Assembly (NCBI GenBank): GCA_039583875.1
Contig: CM077147.1
Coordinates: 154,031,846 to 154,095,845 of the forward strand
Source of the DNA: Platanthera guangdongensis
Lineage: Eukaryota > Streptophyta > Magnoliopsida > Asparagales > Orchidaceae
DNA: 64,000 nt
Direction: 5' to 3'
Position 1 is the first letter of the stretch. Every line of letters starts with the position of its first letter. Position numbers and translations under genes: made by a program. Below are positions 1-10,440 of this stretch, piece by piece. Below the pieces are notes generated by a model, which was given only the letters and a program-made list of their open reading frames with translations, was not told the origin of the DNA and searched no databases.

Positions 1-191
1 ACGTACACGACAAATTTGTGGTCAGGTTGGCTAAACTCAAGGTCAAAGTTGGACGAACTTAATGTGAATTACATATTGGCACACCACTGCTTCCTCTAAG
101 TCAGTTTGTCCCCAAACTGACTAACCAAACGGGGGTGGCACCATTGTTGAATGACTTCCTTAGTTGAGGATCGTGGCAAACTGATACCATT
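1..191 (-). mobile_element. Element A: 5' internal leader with primer-binding site
   Basis: Read on the minus strand, this is sequence just downstream of an LTR. TGGTATCAG (plus 181-189) matches the initiator-Met tRNA primer site used by plant LTR retrotransposons and lies two bases from the LTR terminus. No gag is reached before the window ends, so the body of element A lies to the left. The family cannot be fixed from this piece; the LTR style (starts TGTAAC, ends CTTACA) suggests Ty3/gypsy. Confidence 0.7.
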
Positions 192-830
192 TGTAAGACC
201 CCTCCTCCCCGGATTCCAAAACACGGCACGAAGGGGTAGTCTTATGCCCGGAACATCCGCCTTGCGGTAGCATTAGCACACGGGCTAACCTGTACCACAA
301 GACGCTTATCCCGCCGGCTACAACCATATCAATATAAATGCCAACCCAACCAAATAAATAAGCAAGAGAAGTCAAAATCCACACTAAGTATATAATGTCC
401 AAAAACATGAAATAATGAGAAGCAAAATATCAGAGTACAGCTAATCATTGCCCAAACGGGCTACATCAGATTAATCAAAATACTAACATCAGTAACCGAC
501 GGTATCGACGGCACCGTCACATCAGGCCCTGTCGTCCTGGCCTGGCTGTCCTGCTGCGTAGTCTGCGGCTGCTCTACCTGCGGCGTGACCTCCTAAAAAG
601 GAAGACGTAGCAACCGTTAGTCGAAACGACTAAGTGGTTTCACATCCGCTCCCCCGGTGACTCCTCGGCACCGGGCGGAGAAAAGGAACAAGAGTATAGT
701 ATATAACAAGTATGCAAGTAAAGGAGTATAAGCAGGTGGCAAGATACATGAATATAATGTATAATCTAGCAGTTCTACATGCTAACATCATATATCAACA
801 GGTGTAAGGAAATCTACAGCAGGAAAGTAA

Positions 831-930
831 CTTAACTTATAAGAATGCCCATACAAACTTATAAGTTAAGGATCGGGTTACATAAAGTAACTCATCGTAT
901 AGGAGTGCCCATACAAACTTATACGATGAG
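831..930 (-). repeat. Two tandem hairpins with identical loops and covarying stems
   Basis: Hairpin 1 has arms 831-843 and 858-870, a perfect 13-bp stem. Hairpin 2 has arms 891-903 and 918-930, 12 Watson-Crick pairs plus one that is G·T on the strand shown. The 14-base loops are the same except for one base (core TGCCCATACAAA). The stems differ at three pairs, each changed on both arms (stem positions 3, 5 and 7). The units are 60 bp apart, each preceded by AAGTAA and followed by GATC. They lie about 1.9-2.0 kb downstream of the LTR TATA box and so should be in the RNA. Confidence 0.85.
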
Positions 931-1195
931 GATCTTATTGTGCAATGTTATGAAATGCTATGAATGCTATGCAATGACTCACCCATGCACACCCATGCAA
1001 TTGATATGTCGACACAAACTATAGTTCCCACTTTTCGAGCAGGCAGCTAACCTCTCAGGCATCAGCCGCCGTGGCCAGGCGGTGACAGTAGAACGGGCAC
1101 TTCTACTACTAGGCGGGTATCACACTACTTCACCTAGGCCTCCGTACGCCTCAACGCTAAGAACACAATAGCGGAGCCCATGTGTACTATGGCCC

Positions 1196-1526
1196 AGCGG
1201 GGTCTTGGGTAGATGTGCACCAAGAACACAGCCCGAACTGGCCTTGCGTGACCCGGAAGGGGCCTCAGAAGAAAGCACAAGGACACAGCCCAAACGTTCA
1301 CATGGCCGGAGGGGCCTCGGGACGTGAACACCGAGGACACAGCCCAAACCGTCCAAGTCTAACTGCCAACTCCCGTCGGTGTGACGACTGGCGAGCCCGT
1401 AGACCTGCCACACTATCCTTAACCCAGGATTACGACACCGCGTGTCGACTCACACCACATGCAAATACCACATCAACATAACATGGAAGGGGCCTCGGAA
1501 GTAAGCACGAGGACACAGCCCAACCA
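1196..1526 (-). repeat. Four copies of a hairpin-forming LTR repeat
   Basis: Copies begin near 1200, 1260, 1312 and 1490 and share GGGGCCTCGG, a spacer, then GAGGACACAGCCC. Inside each copy two short arms can pair: TCTTGG/CCAAGA in the first, CCTCGG/CCGAGG in the third and CCTCG/CGAGG in the fourth. The second is degraded. The first and third differ at two stem pairs, changed on both sides. Spacing is irregular (about 52 to 180 bp). Confidence 0.65.
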
Positions 1527-2864
1527 TCCATCCATACCTTATCACAACACAACCAAAACAAGTGACGGTCAACACCGCACTTACATCCCTTCGCAATACT
1601 ACCTGTAGGGAGACGACGCTCTAGGTATTGGATTACTAGACTCATTTCATTAACCAATCATACCCATGGCCATAATCTTTACATCTATATGACTTTCCAA
1701 ATGATGACAATGTAATATAAAATGGTGGGCATATAAAGATCTAACACACTTTCCATTTGATAATGTCATAATATAAACATGAAGTGCCCAATTATCAATC
1801 TTTCAATTTCTACCAATTCAATTCGTTTAAATAAGATTGTTTCACAATTTGATAATATGAAATCTGATTAATAAGCTACTTCAATCATGCAACAAATGAA
1901 TACTCATAAGAGTTCAGCCAAGCCAAGTATCTTGCATTATTAATTCCACCGAATCAAAATCCATTTTCCATTAAGCCCAGATTTTAGGTGCAGGTTGAAT
2001 CTGGACAGCAACTTCGACCGGAGATTCCCGAAGCTACAGGAATCCTGTGAAGTCGTGTAACCCCACGATGGAAAGGTCTTTCCGTGGTCTACAACTCTCG
2101 TATTCAGACCTCAACCAAGATTTGATATTATCCTATTTGAAATCGGACTTGAAGTCCGCTGCGTACAGAACACAGTTTCTGCATACGGGATTTATTGAAC
2201 ACCATTTTCGTTTAGACTTTCCCGTGGCTACCGACTTCGCCGGAAGCCGTGCAACCATTCGTTGGAAAGGTATTTTCAAGGGCTTCAACTTTTGTGTTTA
2301 TCCTAAAGCCCAGATCTGACATATCACAACTAAAAATGGCCACGAAGCTCGTTGCGCGCAGAATACAGATTCTGCGTGCATCTTAAGGCGGAATGAACGA
2401 CATCGGTTCCTCTTCCTCCTCAAGGCGATCTTCCCAAATCATTCCAGAAAACCTCCTCCCTTATTCACCCTCAAGAGGCCAATATCCTTCACGAAACCAT
2501 CCCTTATCATCACATTGAAGAAGGGCGTGGTTGAAGAGATCTAAAACCTAAGACACAAGTGTTAGCATGGCCTTTCCTGGAAAACTCCTCCTCACCATCA
2601 AGACTCTCTTGAGTCGATGTCTTGCCTAGGAAAATAACTATAGATCTAGCACCAAGGGAGAGGGTAGGAAACTCACATTGGCTCCAGCGGTACCACCATT
2701 TCCGGCCATGGATCTCGTAGTTCTCCTTGGCAGCATCTTCTCTTTCACGGCGATGGCGGATCTCCTCCGGTAGAACTTGCTCCAGCAGTTTTCCCTCTCA
2801 CCAGGAGTTCTCACAGGAAATAGGGGATGAAATGAGCATGAAAATGGCTAGGGTTTTCTCTCCC

Positions 2865-2873
2865 CTTTATATA
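2865..2873 (-). promoter_or_regulatory. TATA box of element A LTR
   Basis: TATATAAAG on the minus strand, followed by GGGGAG. It lies 8 bp downstream of a 38-bp palindrome that ends the U3 array. This is a good match to plant TATA boxes in the expected place in an LTR; the transcription start is inferred, not shown. Confidence 0.6.
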
Positions 2874-2881
2874 TAAAAAGT

Positions 2882-3290
2882 GACACGGGTAGGGACACGG
2901 CCGTGTCCTTACCCGTGTCCTGCCTGACGAAGCGGCAACGGCAGTTTCCTTGTCGGTTTAATATTTGACACGGCCGTGTTCCTGGCCGTGTCCTTCTCGG
3001 GTTGCATCTCGACGATCGATCAAAATTGTCGTCTGGAACACACGGGTAGGGACACGCCCGTGTCGCTACCCGTGTCACATGATGTCGACACAGCTCGCCG
3101 ATCTCGACATGCCTCGTCGAGCTCAACTCGACGCACACGGGTAGGGACACGCCCGTGTCACTACTCGTGTCTCTACCCGTGTCACTACCCGTGTCACTAC
3201 CCATGTCACTACCCGTGTCTCTACCCGTGTCACTACCCGTGTCACTACCCGTGTCTCTACCCGTGTCACTACCCGTATCTCTCTGCACTG
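2882..3290 (-). repeat. ACACGGGCGTGTC-type palindrome array with 12-bp tandem repeat
   Basis: Half-sites ACACGGG and CCCGTGT recur throughout. Positions 2882-2919 form a 38-bp palindrome with a single imperfect pair. Between about 3160 and 3290 the unit CTACCCGTGTCA (with variants) repeats head to tail about ten times. A second motif, TCGTCGAGCT..ACTCGACG, lies at 3113-3134. The same two motif families occur in the LTRs of B, D and F. Confidence 0.9.
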
Positions 3291-3404
3291 ATTTCTCCAC
3301 TTATCCACAAGTGCAGTCCAATTCCCTGCACTTCTCAGGACTCGAGTCAACCCTCCTGACTCAAAAACACACACGAGGGGCCTAGAGCGATTCAGGACGT
3401 TACA

Positions 3405-3732
3405 CGTCGGACCCAACAATCCCCCCCCGGCGTCCAGCACAACCCGTCGGCTCAGAGGTCGAGTTACCACATGGCCCACCTGGCTCAGAGGTGGGGTTAC
3501 CACATGTCCACGATTTCCTGACCCGCCGGACCCACACAAGTAGAAGGGAAAAATAAGGATTAAATAGCGCCCCCCCCCCCTCTTGAAGCTGTGACCTCCT
3601 CTGATACCAATTGAAGGATCAAGCGCATGCCCAACTACACCAAAAGCCCGGACTGTTGGAGAGGGCGTTACTTAATTTCTTAAATAAGTAGCAAAGCGTC
3701 ACGGGTCAAGTGAAGGAACGCCGGACCCAACA
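3405..3732 (-). mobile_element. TRIM-3: small LTR element, 3' LTR split by element A
   Basis: On the minus strand a 121-bp LTR (3732 to 3612, TGTTGGGTCC to GATCCTTCA) is followed by the primer site TTGGTATCAGAG (3610-3599), a 193-bp internal part with no coding capacity, a purine tract (GGGGGGGG near 3421-3428) and the first 14 bases of a second LTR (TGTTGGGTCC at 3418). Element A starts there, so the rest of that LTR should lie beyond A. The flank 3733-3737 is tcttg. The same C sequence is uninterrupted at 26143. Confidence 0.75.
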
Positions 3733-3785
3733 TCTTGCACTGCTACAGTTCCTTTATTCCTTTCAGTTCAGTACTTTCAATTTAG

Positions 3786-4030
3786 TACTACTCCAGTTTC
3801 GTACTGGTCAAGCTTATTTCAGTACTTTCATCTCAGTACTACTCTATTCTCGTACTAGTCAAGCTTATTTCAGTACTTTCATTTCAATACTACTCCAGTC
3901 TCGTATTGGTCAAACTTATTTCAGTACTTTCATTTCATTACTACTCCAGTCTCGTACTGGTCAAGCTTATTTCAGTACTTTCTTCTCAGTACTACTACAG
4001 TCTCGTACTGGTCATATTTCATTCCAGCAC
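3786..4030 (+). repeat. 51-bp tandem repeat in C 5' LTR
   Basis: Four to five copies of a unit containing CCAGTCTCGTACTGG, itself a 5-bp stem with a 5-base loop, followed by TCAAGCTTATTTCAGTAC. Successive units start at 3786, 3837 and so on. Four copies recur at 26190-26375 in the 3' LTR. An open frame through it is a by-product of a period divisible by three. Confidence 0.9.
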
Positions 4031-4636
4031 ATTAAATAAGCAGCATAATCACCGTACTTATTCTCATTACAATTTACTATTATAGTCCCGGGTCCTGGTC
4101 TGACGAGAAGTCTCGAGCCTTAGTTGGGGATAACCGGAGTTGAAGTAGTCCTCCAGGTCTAGCCCCAAATAATGCGCTCTCACGCTCCTTGTAGAAAGTA
4201 GAGTTGTCTGCCGACCCTCGAATTCTAAGTCTAGTAGGACAGGCCGACGTAGACCCGATGTTTTATAATGTTTGCCTTTGTTTGATTGATTGTAAATTGC
4301 TTGCGGTGAAATGTGGCGGGTCAGTCCTTTCCGCAGACCGTTCGTACCAGTGCGGGAAGGTAAACGACTCAAGGCGACAAGAAGATGAGTACCACGGGTG
4401 ACCAGCTGTTATATTCCCCATCGGGTTTCCTCCGCTGGTTGTCCAAAATGATTCGTCGGATGTCGCTCACATCCAAGAGTACACATGGTTGTACGTTAGG
4501 GCCTGGGGTTGTGCGGTACGATCACCCCTAGAAGTGGTAGGATTGGCCACTGTCACCGACGACCACATCGGTGAATCCCGCGGGGCTCGCTACCCTGCTG
4601 GAACAGAAGCGGTCCAAACTATGTCAACATAGGGTT

Positions 4637-4795
4637 GTGTGCTCGGCTTTGAATGTCTGCGGTGTGTGCGCGGCTTTGAATGCTTGCGGTGTGTGCACGG
4701 CTATGAATGCCTACGGTGTGTGCACGGCTATGAATGCCTACGTTGTGTGCGCGGCTATGAATGCCTGCGGTGTGTGCGCGGCTGTGAATGTCTTT
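4637..4795 (+). repeat. 27-bp tandem repeat in C 5' LTR
   Basis: About six copies of GAATGCCTACGGTGTGTGCA plus CGGCTAT, period 27 (4651, 4678 and so on). In the 3' LTR this array is where copia element E sits; the surviving copies resume at 43235. Confidence 0.9.
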
Positions 4796-5093
4796 GATAG
4801 ATTTCAAGATTTGAAACCTGATGTGTTGATGAGCTAGTAGAGCCTTGTTATAACCGATTTATACTATTGCTGTTTTTACCGGTTATACTGCACTCTTTTA
4901 TAATTGCTCCTAGCTGTTCATATATGAAATGGTGTGCTAACTCTCTCTTGCTTCGGCTATTTACTTTTATTGGGCGGGTGCGTGCTCGTCCCCAGGATGT
5001 GGATCCAGGGAGGAGATTTGTTTCCACTTAGCTCTGTGACTAACGGTTATTTGATTAACCATTCACAGGAGGTGGAGCAGCGTAGTGACCCAC

Positions 5094-7184
5094 TGTAATG
5101 CCCCGAAACTCAAAATAGCGATGGATGGCATTTTGAGCCAAGTTTGGAACTTGGTAGGGGTCACACGGCCTGGGACATGGGCGTGTCCCAGGTGCGTATC
5201 GTGCTCGGATTCGACGATGGTCGTGTGGTCGACGAATTTCAGTCAACGATCATCGAGCAGCGAACACGACCTAAGACACGGACGTGTCCCAGGCCGTGTC
5301 CTACTCGGGTAGTTGGCCGAGTTGAGTTGGGGGAGAAACACGACCTGGAGTCCAGGCGTGTTCGGGAATGACACGGGTGTGTCATTTGAGACACCGGAGT
5401 GTCCAATATCTGTGTCCTTCATAGGTTGGTGTTGGTCCTGTGTCGATGGAGGAACACGGCCCGATACACGGCCATGTACTAGATGACACGGGCATGTCAG
5501 GTCGGACACAGGCGTGTCGAGAGCCCGTGTACTTTTCGGGACGCGATAGTTTCGGCGTCAAATGGGGCACACGACCATGGACACGGGCATGTCACAAGCC
5601 GTGTTTGGCCCAGGTTTTGGATTTCAAGCCCGAACTGTGGCCGAGCGTTTCCTTATTTTGGGATCCGACGGTTCAGGGCTGCTCAGGCTGGGTTATACCC
5701 GGGAATAGGGTTTGGATGCCTTCATTTCATCCAAGCAATCTCTTTTTTAAGTTCTAGAGAGAGGCCAGGGAGAGTAAGGAAGAAGAAGGTAGAGAGATCC
5801 GACCACCGCCGGAGCTTCAGAGCCCCGAATCGTGAGCCGACTTCGGATCTATAGAGGCGAGGAAATTGTGGTGTTTTTCATCCGCATAGATTTCCATGGC
5901 GCCAAAGAGGAATGATAGGGTAACGATTCTCATGCTAGGACATGTGAAGTCATCTTTTCCTTTGCATAGGAAGCCCGCTCTCGCGAGTTTGTGATGAGTG
6001 TGAGGCGTTCCTTCGGGTAGACAGGAATAGTCCCCGTTGTTTAGCATGTAGAGTCCGTAATCGAGAAACGAACATAGGCATAATGTGTGAAGCCTACCCG
6101 GACAAGTTGGTCTGGATCAGTGATGTTGCATTGCATGAATGGTCGGAGAAGACTCTGTGCAATTGTTTGTTTTTGAAGTTTTCTATGTAGTCGATTGCAA
6201 CAGGGAGCCTTGGGGACTAACTCCAAGGTGCACCCGGAAAACTGAGCAGATGCGTGATTCTGCCAACTTGGTGGTCTGGGAGCCAACTTGTATATAACTG
6301 GGTAATGTAAAGTGTATGATCGATTTAGGACTCGGGGAAGCTTGACCCGCGCAGACGGCTTAAGTTGACGTTGCAGTGTGAGCAACGGGTTAGGCGGAAC
6401 CGTACCCGTTCTATGTGGTTCGGTTAGAGAGACCTAAGGTACGTGGTACTCGTCGTTGGCATAGATAGAGGGTCTTAGGCATTGGCCAGAAAGACCAAAA
6501 TGCTTACGAGAATTTGCCATCCAAGGGGCAGTGGTGAGTCAGCAGACTTTGACCGTGTTCATCGAGAATGTGCCCTGAGAGCATAGGGTGTGTGGTCGTG
6601 CGTGCCCACGCCTGTGATGGAGTGTTTTTACACTATACTGCTTGGTTATGCTAACAAAGTGCAGGGAAGGAGCATCGCCGACCCAAGTTTGGGGGCGGGT
6701 TGGTTATAATTTGGTCAGCATAGCTGACCGTTGCATTTATTTGCCACTGTTGCGGTGGATTGTTGCTTGTAGGTGTTGCAGAGCCAAGTGGTAAATAACG
6801 GGCAAAAGCCCATGTTGCAGAGCCGACCCTCGAAGGCCTAATTATTGAATGTTTACTTGTATTATTCATGTGTGACCGGTCTGCGTGCTGAGGTTGGGAA
6901 AACACTTTAATTTGAGTAAACTATTGTAAGGTCATAAGGCCGTGTACTGGTGTATTGTACATTCATTCCTTCTGGTTTGGTTTAGTGGACATTCATGCTG
7001 TTGGCAGGGTTCTTTATTTATTTCAGCTTTTAAATTGCTTTCTCTAGAATGTACTCTGTGTAGGACGTTGGATATTGTTTGGATGGTTTCCTTTGAGTAA
7101 CCTTCAGGTCTGTCTGTTGTATATGGCGTCGGGCCCCGGCAGGACCTACTGCTATATGCTATGCGACGGATAGGGGGTGTTACA
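5094..7184 (+). repeat. Element B 5' LTR
   Basis: Runs TGTAATGCCCC to GGGTGTTACA. It carries the palindrome array (5155-5615), a weak TATA-like TTATAC near 5690, a long transcribed part and a U5 hairpin around 7119-7160. It is 2,091 bp against 2,087 bp for the 3' copy, and the two are readily aligned end to end by eye. Confidence 0.92.
5155..5615 (+). repeat. ACACGG/CGTGTC palindrome array in B 5' LTR
   Basis: More than a dozen half-sites of ACACGGGCGTGTC type, many paired as GACACGGGC..GTGTC. One TCGACGA..CAACGATCATCGAG motif lies at about 5228-5258. The matching array in the 3' LTR is 12129-12580. Confidence 0.9.
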
Positions 7185-7187
7185 ATT

Positions 7188-7197
7188 TGGTATCAGA
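7188..7197 (+). other. Element B primer-binding site
   Basis: TGGTATCAGA begins 3 bp after the LTR end. It matches the initiator-Met tRNA primer site of plant LTR retrotransposons. The leader from here to gag (7198-7406) has no other feature. Confidence 0.85.
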
Positions 7198-7406
7198 CAA
7201 CTATTTTCGGTCAACTTAAATGAATTCGTGGACAAATTCTTTTAAGGGGTGGTGAGCACATGTGTGTGCGTCATCGTTATAACATAAAAGAACACATGAA
7301 TGTCCACTTAGGAATGAAAATACACGTGTTTTAGGAACCTGCGTGTTCCTATAATTGCTTTTTGCAATTTTGTTTGGTGACTTAACGGTATTTTGTACAA
7401 CTATAG

Positions 7407-8565
7407 GTGGCCAGAAGTGGTGCAGGGCCGTCAGAATGCCCGGTTTCTGAGGCTAGTAGCGCACTAAATGATGCGCCTGCAACACCTCCCTCGGCAGAAA
7501 CCATACGATTGGTGGCCGAAGCGGTGTTTGCTATGATCAACGGGCAGCCTATAAGGCAAATACAGCATCCCGATCCTACGATGGAGCAGGTACCACTTCA
7601 AACGGATGAACCGAGAAGGGTGGAGCAGGTGGTTGTGGAGCCTTTAGTGCCTGGGAGAGAAACCGAAAGGCAGCTCAAACATGTTATGGGATTTAATCCT
7701 CCGGTGTTCTCAGGGACGGGAACCCCATCCCAAGCAGAGGATTGGCTCTCCCGAGTGAAGAGAGTACTGACAGCTACTGAAACGAAAGAGTGGCAGATGA
7801 CCACTATAGCTACATTCCTGTTGGACGGAGATGCTAGGCTATGGTGGGAAGGTTTGGAGCTACATCACTTGAGGGGAAGACAACTTACGGACGTCTCGAT
7901 GGAGGAGTTTTCGAGACTGTTCTTGGCAAGGTACCTTCCCTCGGCTCAGAGGATAGCATTGGAGAATGAGTTCCAGAAGCTGACACAAGGAGAGAGTAGC
8001 GTGGATGAGTATCTCCACGAATTTACTCGGTTGGGTCGGTACGCTAGCTCTACGTTCGTGAACGAGGAGAGTAAGACAAACTGATTCTATGAAGGTTTGA
8101 GAGATGACTTAAGGCTACTACTCTCGGGGCCTATGACACAGGGCTTCTTGACCCTCGTCAATATGACTCGGTCGTTGGAAAGGATTTGAAGAATGTGCAC
8201 GCGAAGAAAAACTCTAGTGATAAGAGGACAGAGTTCAAAGTACCGGCTAATGTGAAGTCTTGGTATCGCAAGTTCAATAAGAAGGCTAGGACTTCGGGTC
8301 CAGCCCCTTCTTCCGGTGCTTCGAGGGCAACTACAAGCCGAACCCCGGGCGCATGCTACAATTGTGGGAAGCCGGGACACTTTGCCCGGGACTGCTGGAG
8401 CGGACATCCCAAGTCTAAGAGGAAGTCGAGAGAAACATATGAGGAAAAGGGCAAGACAGTGGAGTCAACCGCATCCCATTATGCTCCGGCTCAACCTAGA
8501 GTCTACAATCTTGGCCAGCAGGAGGCCATCAAGCAAGAAGATGTGGTGGCAGGTACGGTTTAAAT
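7407..8565 (+). pseudogene. Element B gag (capsid/nucleocapsid), broken
   Basis: Gag forms the particle that packages element RNA. An open frame from 7407 to a stop at 8082-8084 carries the retrotransposon gag domain (DWLSRVKRVLTA, then DARLWWEG, EFSRLF and ERTL-like helices). The remainder continues in another frame (about 8186-8563) with a CCHC zinc knuckle at 8354-8395 (CYNCGKPGHFARDC), which binds RNA. So there is one frameshift and one stop. The start may lie slightly upstream. The N-terminal MARSGAGPSE segment resembles the gag starts of D and F. Confidence 0.88.
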
Positions 8566-8590
8566 TTATAGCAAGTTAATTTTTAAATAC

Positions 8591-9685
8591 TTGTTATGCG
8601 CGTGTTACCTTACCACTACTTGTATAGGCTTTGTTTTGATTTGTGAGAATCCGGCGAGAGCACTCTTTGATACGGGAGCTTCACACCCCTTTTTGTCCGA
8701 AGGATTCATATCGCGCATCAGAGTACCTTCTTCGATGGAGAAGGACAAACTGGATGTGTTGTTGCCGAATTGGTGTTCGATGCGGGCAGATAGAATCTGT
8801 GGCGTTAAGATTCGTATTGGGAGTCAAGAGTTTGATTTGCAAGCGTCGTTACTACCGCTGGTGGAGTTCGACATGATATTTGACATGGACTGGCTCTCAG
8901 AGCAGCAAGCTTATATTGATTGCAGTCGCAAGGAGGTTAAGTTGGGATCAGGTCGTGAGATGACTTTTACAGGCTTGAAAGGGTCGAGCAAGACTTTGAT
9001 GTCTGCTCTTCAGGTGGTGAAGGCGGTTCGTGTTGGAGCAGAGCTATTCTTCACGCTAGTGGAGGTTGCAAAGTCTAAGCCTGCGTTGGACAGTATCTCA
9101 GTGGTATCTGAGTACCGTGATGTGTTCCCTAGCGATCTTCCTGGAGCCCCACCTCAACGGGAGATAGATTTCACCATCGAGCTAGTGTCAGTTGCGAAAC
9201 TTGTGTCACGCTCACCGTATCGGCTAGCGCCTAAGGAGATGGCAGAGCTGAAGGTGCAACTTCAAGAGTTGTTGGAGCAGGGTTATGTGCATCCAAGTTC
9301 GTCGTCTTGGAGCTCACCGGTCCTTTTTGTTAAGAAGAAGGACAGAAGCTTGAGACTTTGTATTGATTACCGAGACCTGAACAAGTTGACGGAGAAGAAC
9401 AAGTACCCGATCCCAAGGATTGATGATCTCTTTGATCAGTTAGTCGGGTCAACGGTGTACTCGAAATTGGATTTGAAGTCTGGGTATTATCAGCTGAGGA
9501 TAAGGGAGAGTGATATCCCCAAGACAGCGTTTAGTACGAGATATATGCATTATAAGTTTATGGTCATGCCGTTTGGGCTGACTAATGCGCCGTCAGTGTT
9601 CATGGATCTGACGAACAGGACTTTTAGGGAGTACCTAGACCACTTTGTGATCGTCTTCATCGACGGCATATTGGTGTACTCGTAG
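8591..9685 (+). pseudogene. Element B protease and reverse transcriptase N-terminal part
   Basis: The aspartic protease motif DTGAS is at 8669-8683. The linker ([12 protein letters not shown]) leads into RT with [29 protein letters not shown] and [10 protein letters not shown]. The active-site region reads FIDGILVYS (about 9656-9682), so the second catalytic aspartate has become glycine, and a TAG stop follows at 9683-9685. Even without the stop the RT would be inactive. Part of a gag-pol polyprotein. Confidence 0.92.
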
Positions 9686-10440
9686 AGTGAGGGGGATCAC
9701 TTCAAGCATCTGCATTTGGTGTTGGAGACGCTGAGGAGGAATAAATTGTACGTCAAGTTCTCCAAATGCGAGTTTTGGTTGTCCTCAGTAGCGTTCCTTG
9801 GTCACATAGTTAGTGTAGAGGGAATTGTTGTGCATCTGACGAAGATTGTTGTGATATGAGAGTGGCCTGTGCTGTCTACGGTAGTGGAAGTCCGGAGTTT
9901 TCTGGGGCTTGCCGGCTATTACAGGAGCTTCGTGCAGAACTTCTCGCGGATATCATTACCCCTCACGACTCTACGAGGAAAGAGCAGAAGTTTGTTTGGA
10001 TGCCGGAGTGCGCACGAGCGTTCAAAGAGTTGAAGGGTCGGTTGACCCTGGCACCTGTGATGAGTTCGCCGAGTGGGACCGAAGGCTTTGAAATCTACAG
10101 CGATGCTTCGAGCAGTGGATTGGGTTTTGTGCTACTGTAGCATAGAAGTGTGATAGCATACGGCTCGCGACAGTTGAAAGTGCATGAGAGAAATTATCTG
10201 GTCCATGACTTAGAGTTAGCGGCCGTGATTTTTGCCTTGAAGTTGCAGAGGCACTACTTGCATGGGGTGAAGGTCGATATCTATACCGACCACAAGAGCC
10301 TGAAATTCTTGTTGGATCAGAAAGACCTAAATATGTGACAACGGAGATGGATGGAGTTCTTGGGGGACTACACGTTCAAAATTCATTATGTGCCTGGGAA
10401 AGGCAATGCAGTTGTGGATGCGTTGAGTCGTAGGGCCCCA
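9686..10440 (+). pseudogene. Element B RT thumb and RNase H
   Basis: The downstream part of RT ([18 protein letters not shown]) continues after the stop. A frame change then leads to the RNase H domain at about 10090-10430 ([41 protein letters not shown]). Stops interrupt it at 10138-10140 and 10336-10338. RNase H removes the RNA strand during cDNA synthesis. Confidence 0.88.

Larger units (their letters stand above)
192..3404 (-). mobile_element. Element A: 5' LTR, about 3.2 kb, Ty3/gypsy-like
   Basis: On the minus strand the LTR opens TGTAACGTCC at 3404 and closes GGGTCTTACA at 192, beside the primer site. In order of transcription it holds a palindrome array (3290-2882), a TATA box 8 bp further on, a long presumably transcribed R-U5 part with hairpin-forming repeats (1526-1196 and 930-831), and the U5 end. 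The 5 bp outside its start are cgtcg; the matching TSD would be off-window. It interrupts the 3' LTR of TRIM-3. The stretches 200-800 and 1540-2860 hold no other recognisable feature apart from a hairpin near 630-660. The second LTR is not in the window, so the boundaries rest on terminal motifs and primer-site spacing. Confidence 0.75.
3733..5093 (+). mobile_element. Element C: 5' LTR, middle segment
   Basis: Matches C's 3' LTR from about 26143 to 27015 and 43235-43623. The left part of this LTR should lie left of the window, beyond TRIM-3 and A; the right part resumes at 14155 after B. It contains two tandem arrays (51-bp and 27-bp units) and a unique stretch 4040-4630 without ORFs of note. 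The site where B entered is intact in the 3' copy near 43619. Confidence 0.8.

Noticed and set aside
2848..3385. Overlapping open frames rich in SLPV, TRVV or PCHY repeats
   Set aside because: They are translations of the 12-bp ACCCGTGTC tandem repeat in A's LTR, open because the period is divisible by three.
3733..3760. Interpretation of C's 5' LTR as simply truncated at its left end
   Set aside because: The left border coincides with a TRIM LTR terminus (CCAACA) and the same site is uninterrupted at 26143, so insertion explains it better than truncation.
3710..4039. Repetitive Phe/Ser-rich open frame
   Set aside because: Product of the 51-bp LTR tandem repeat, whose period is also divisible by three.
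7188..7200. Possible tRNA-Met gene pieces at the TGGTATCAGA sites
   Set aside because: Only the 3'-terminal complement is present, directly after LTR ends; these are primer-binding sites. No tRNA or rRNA gene was seen anywhere.
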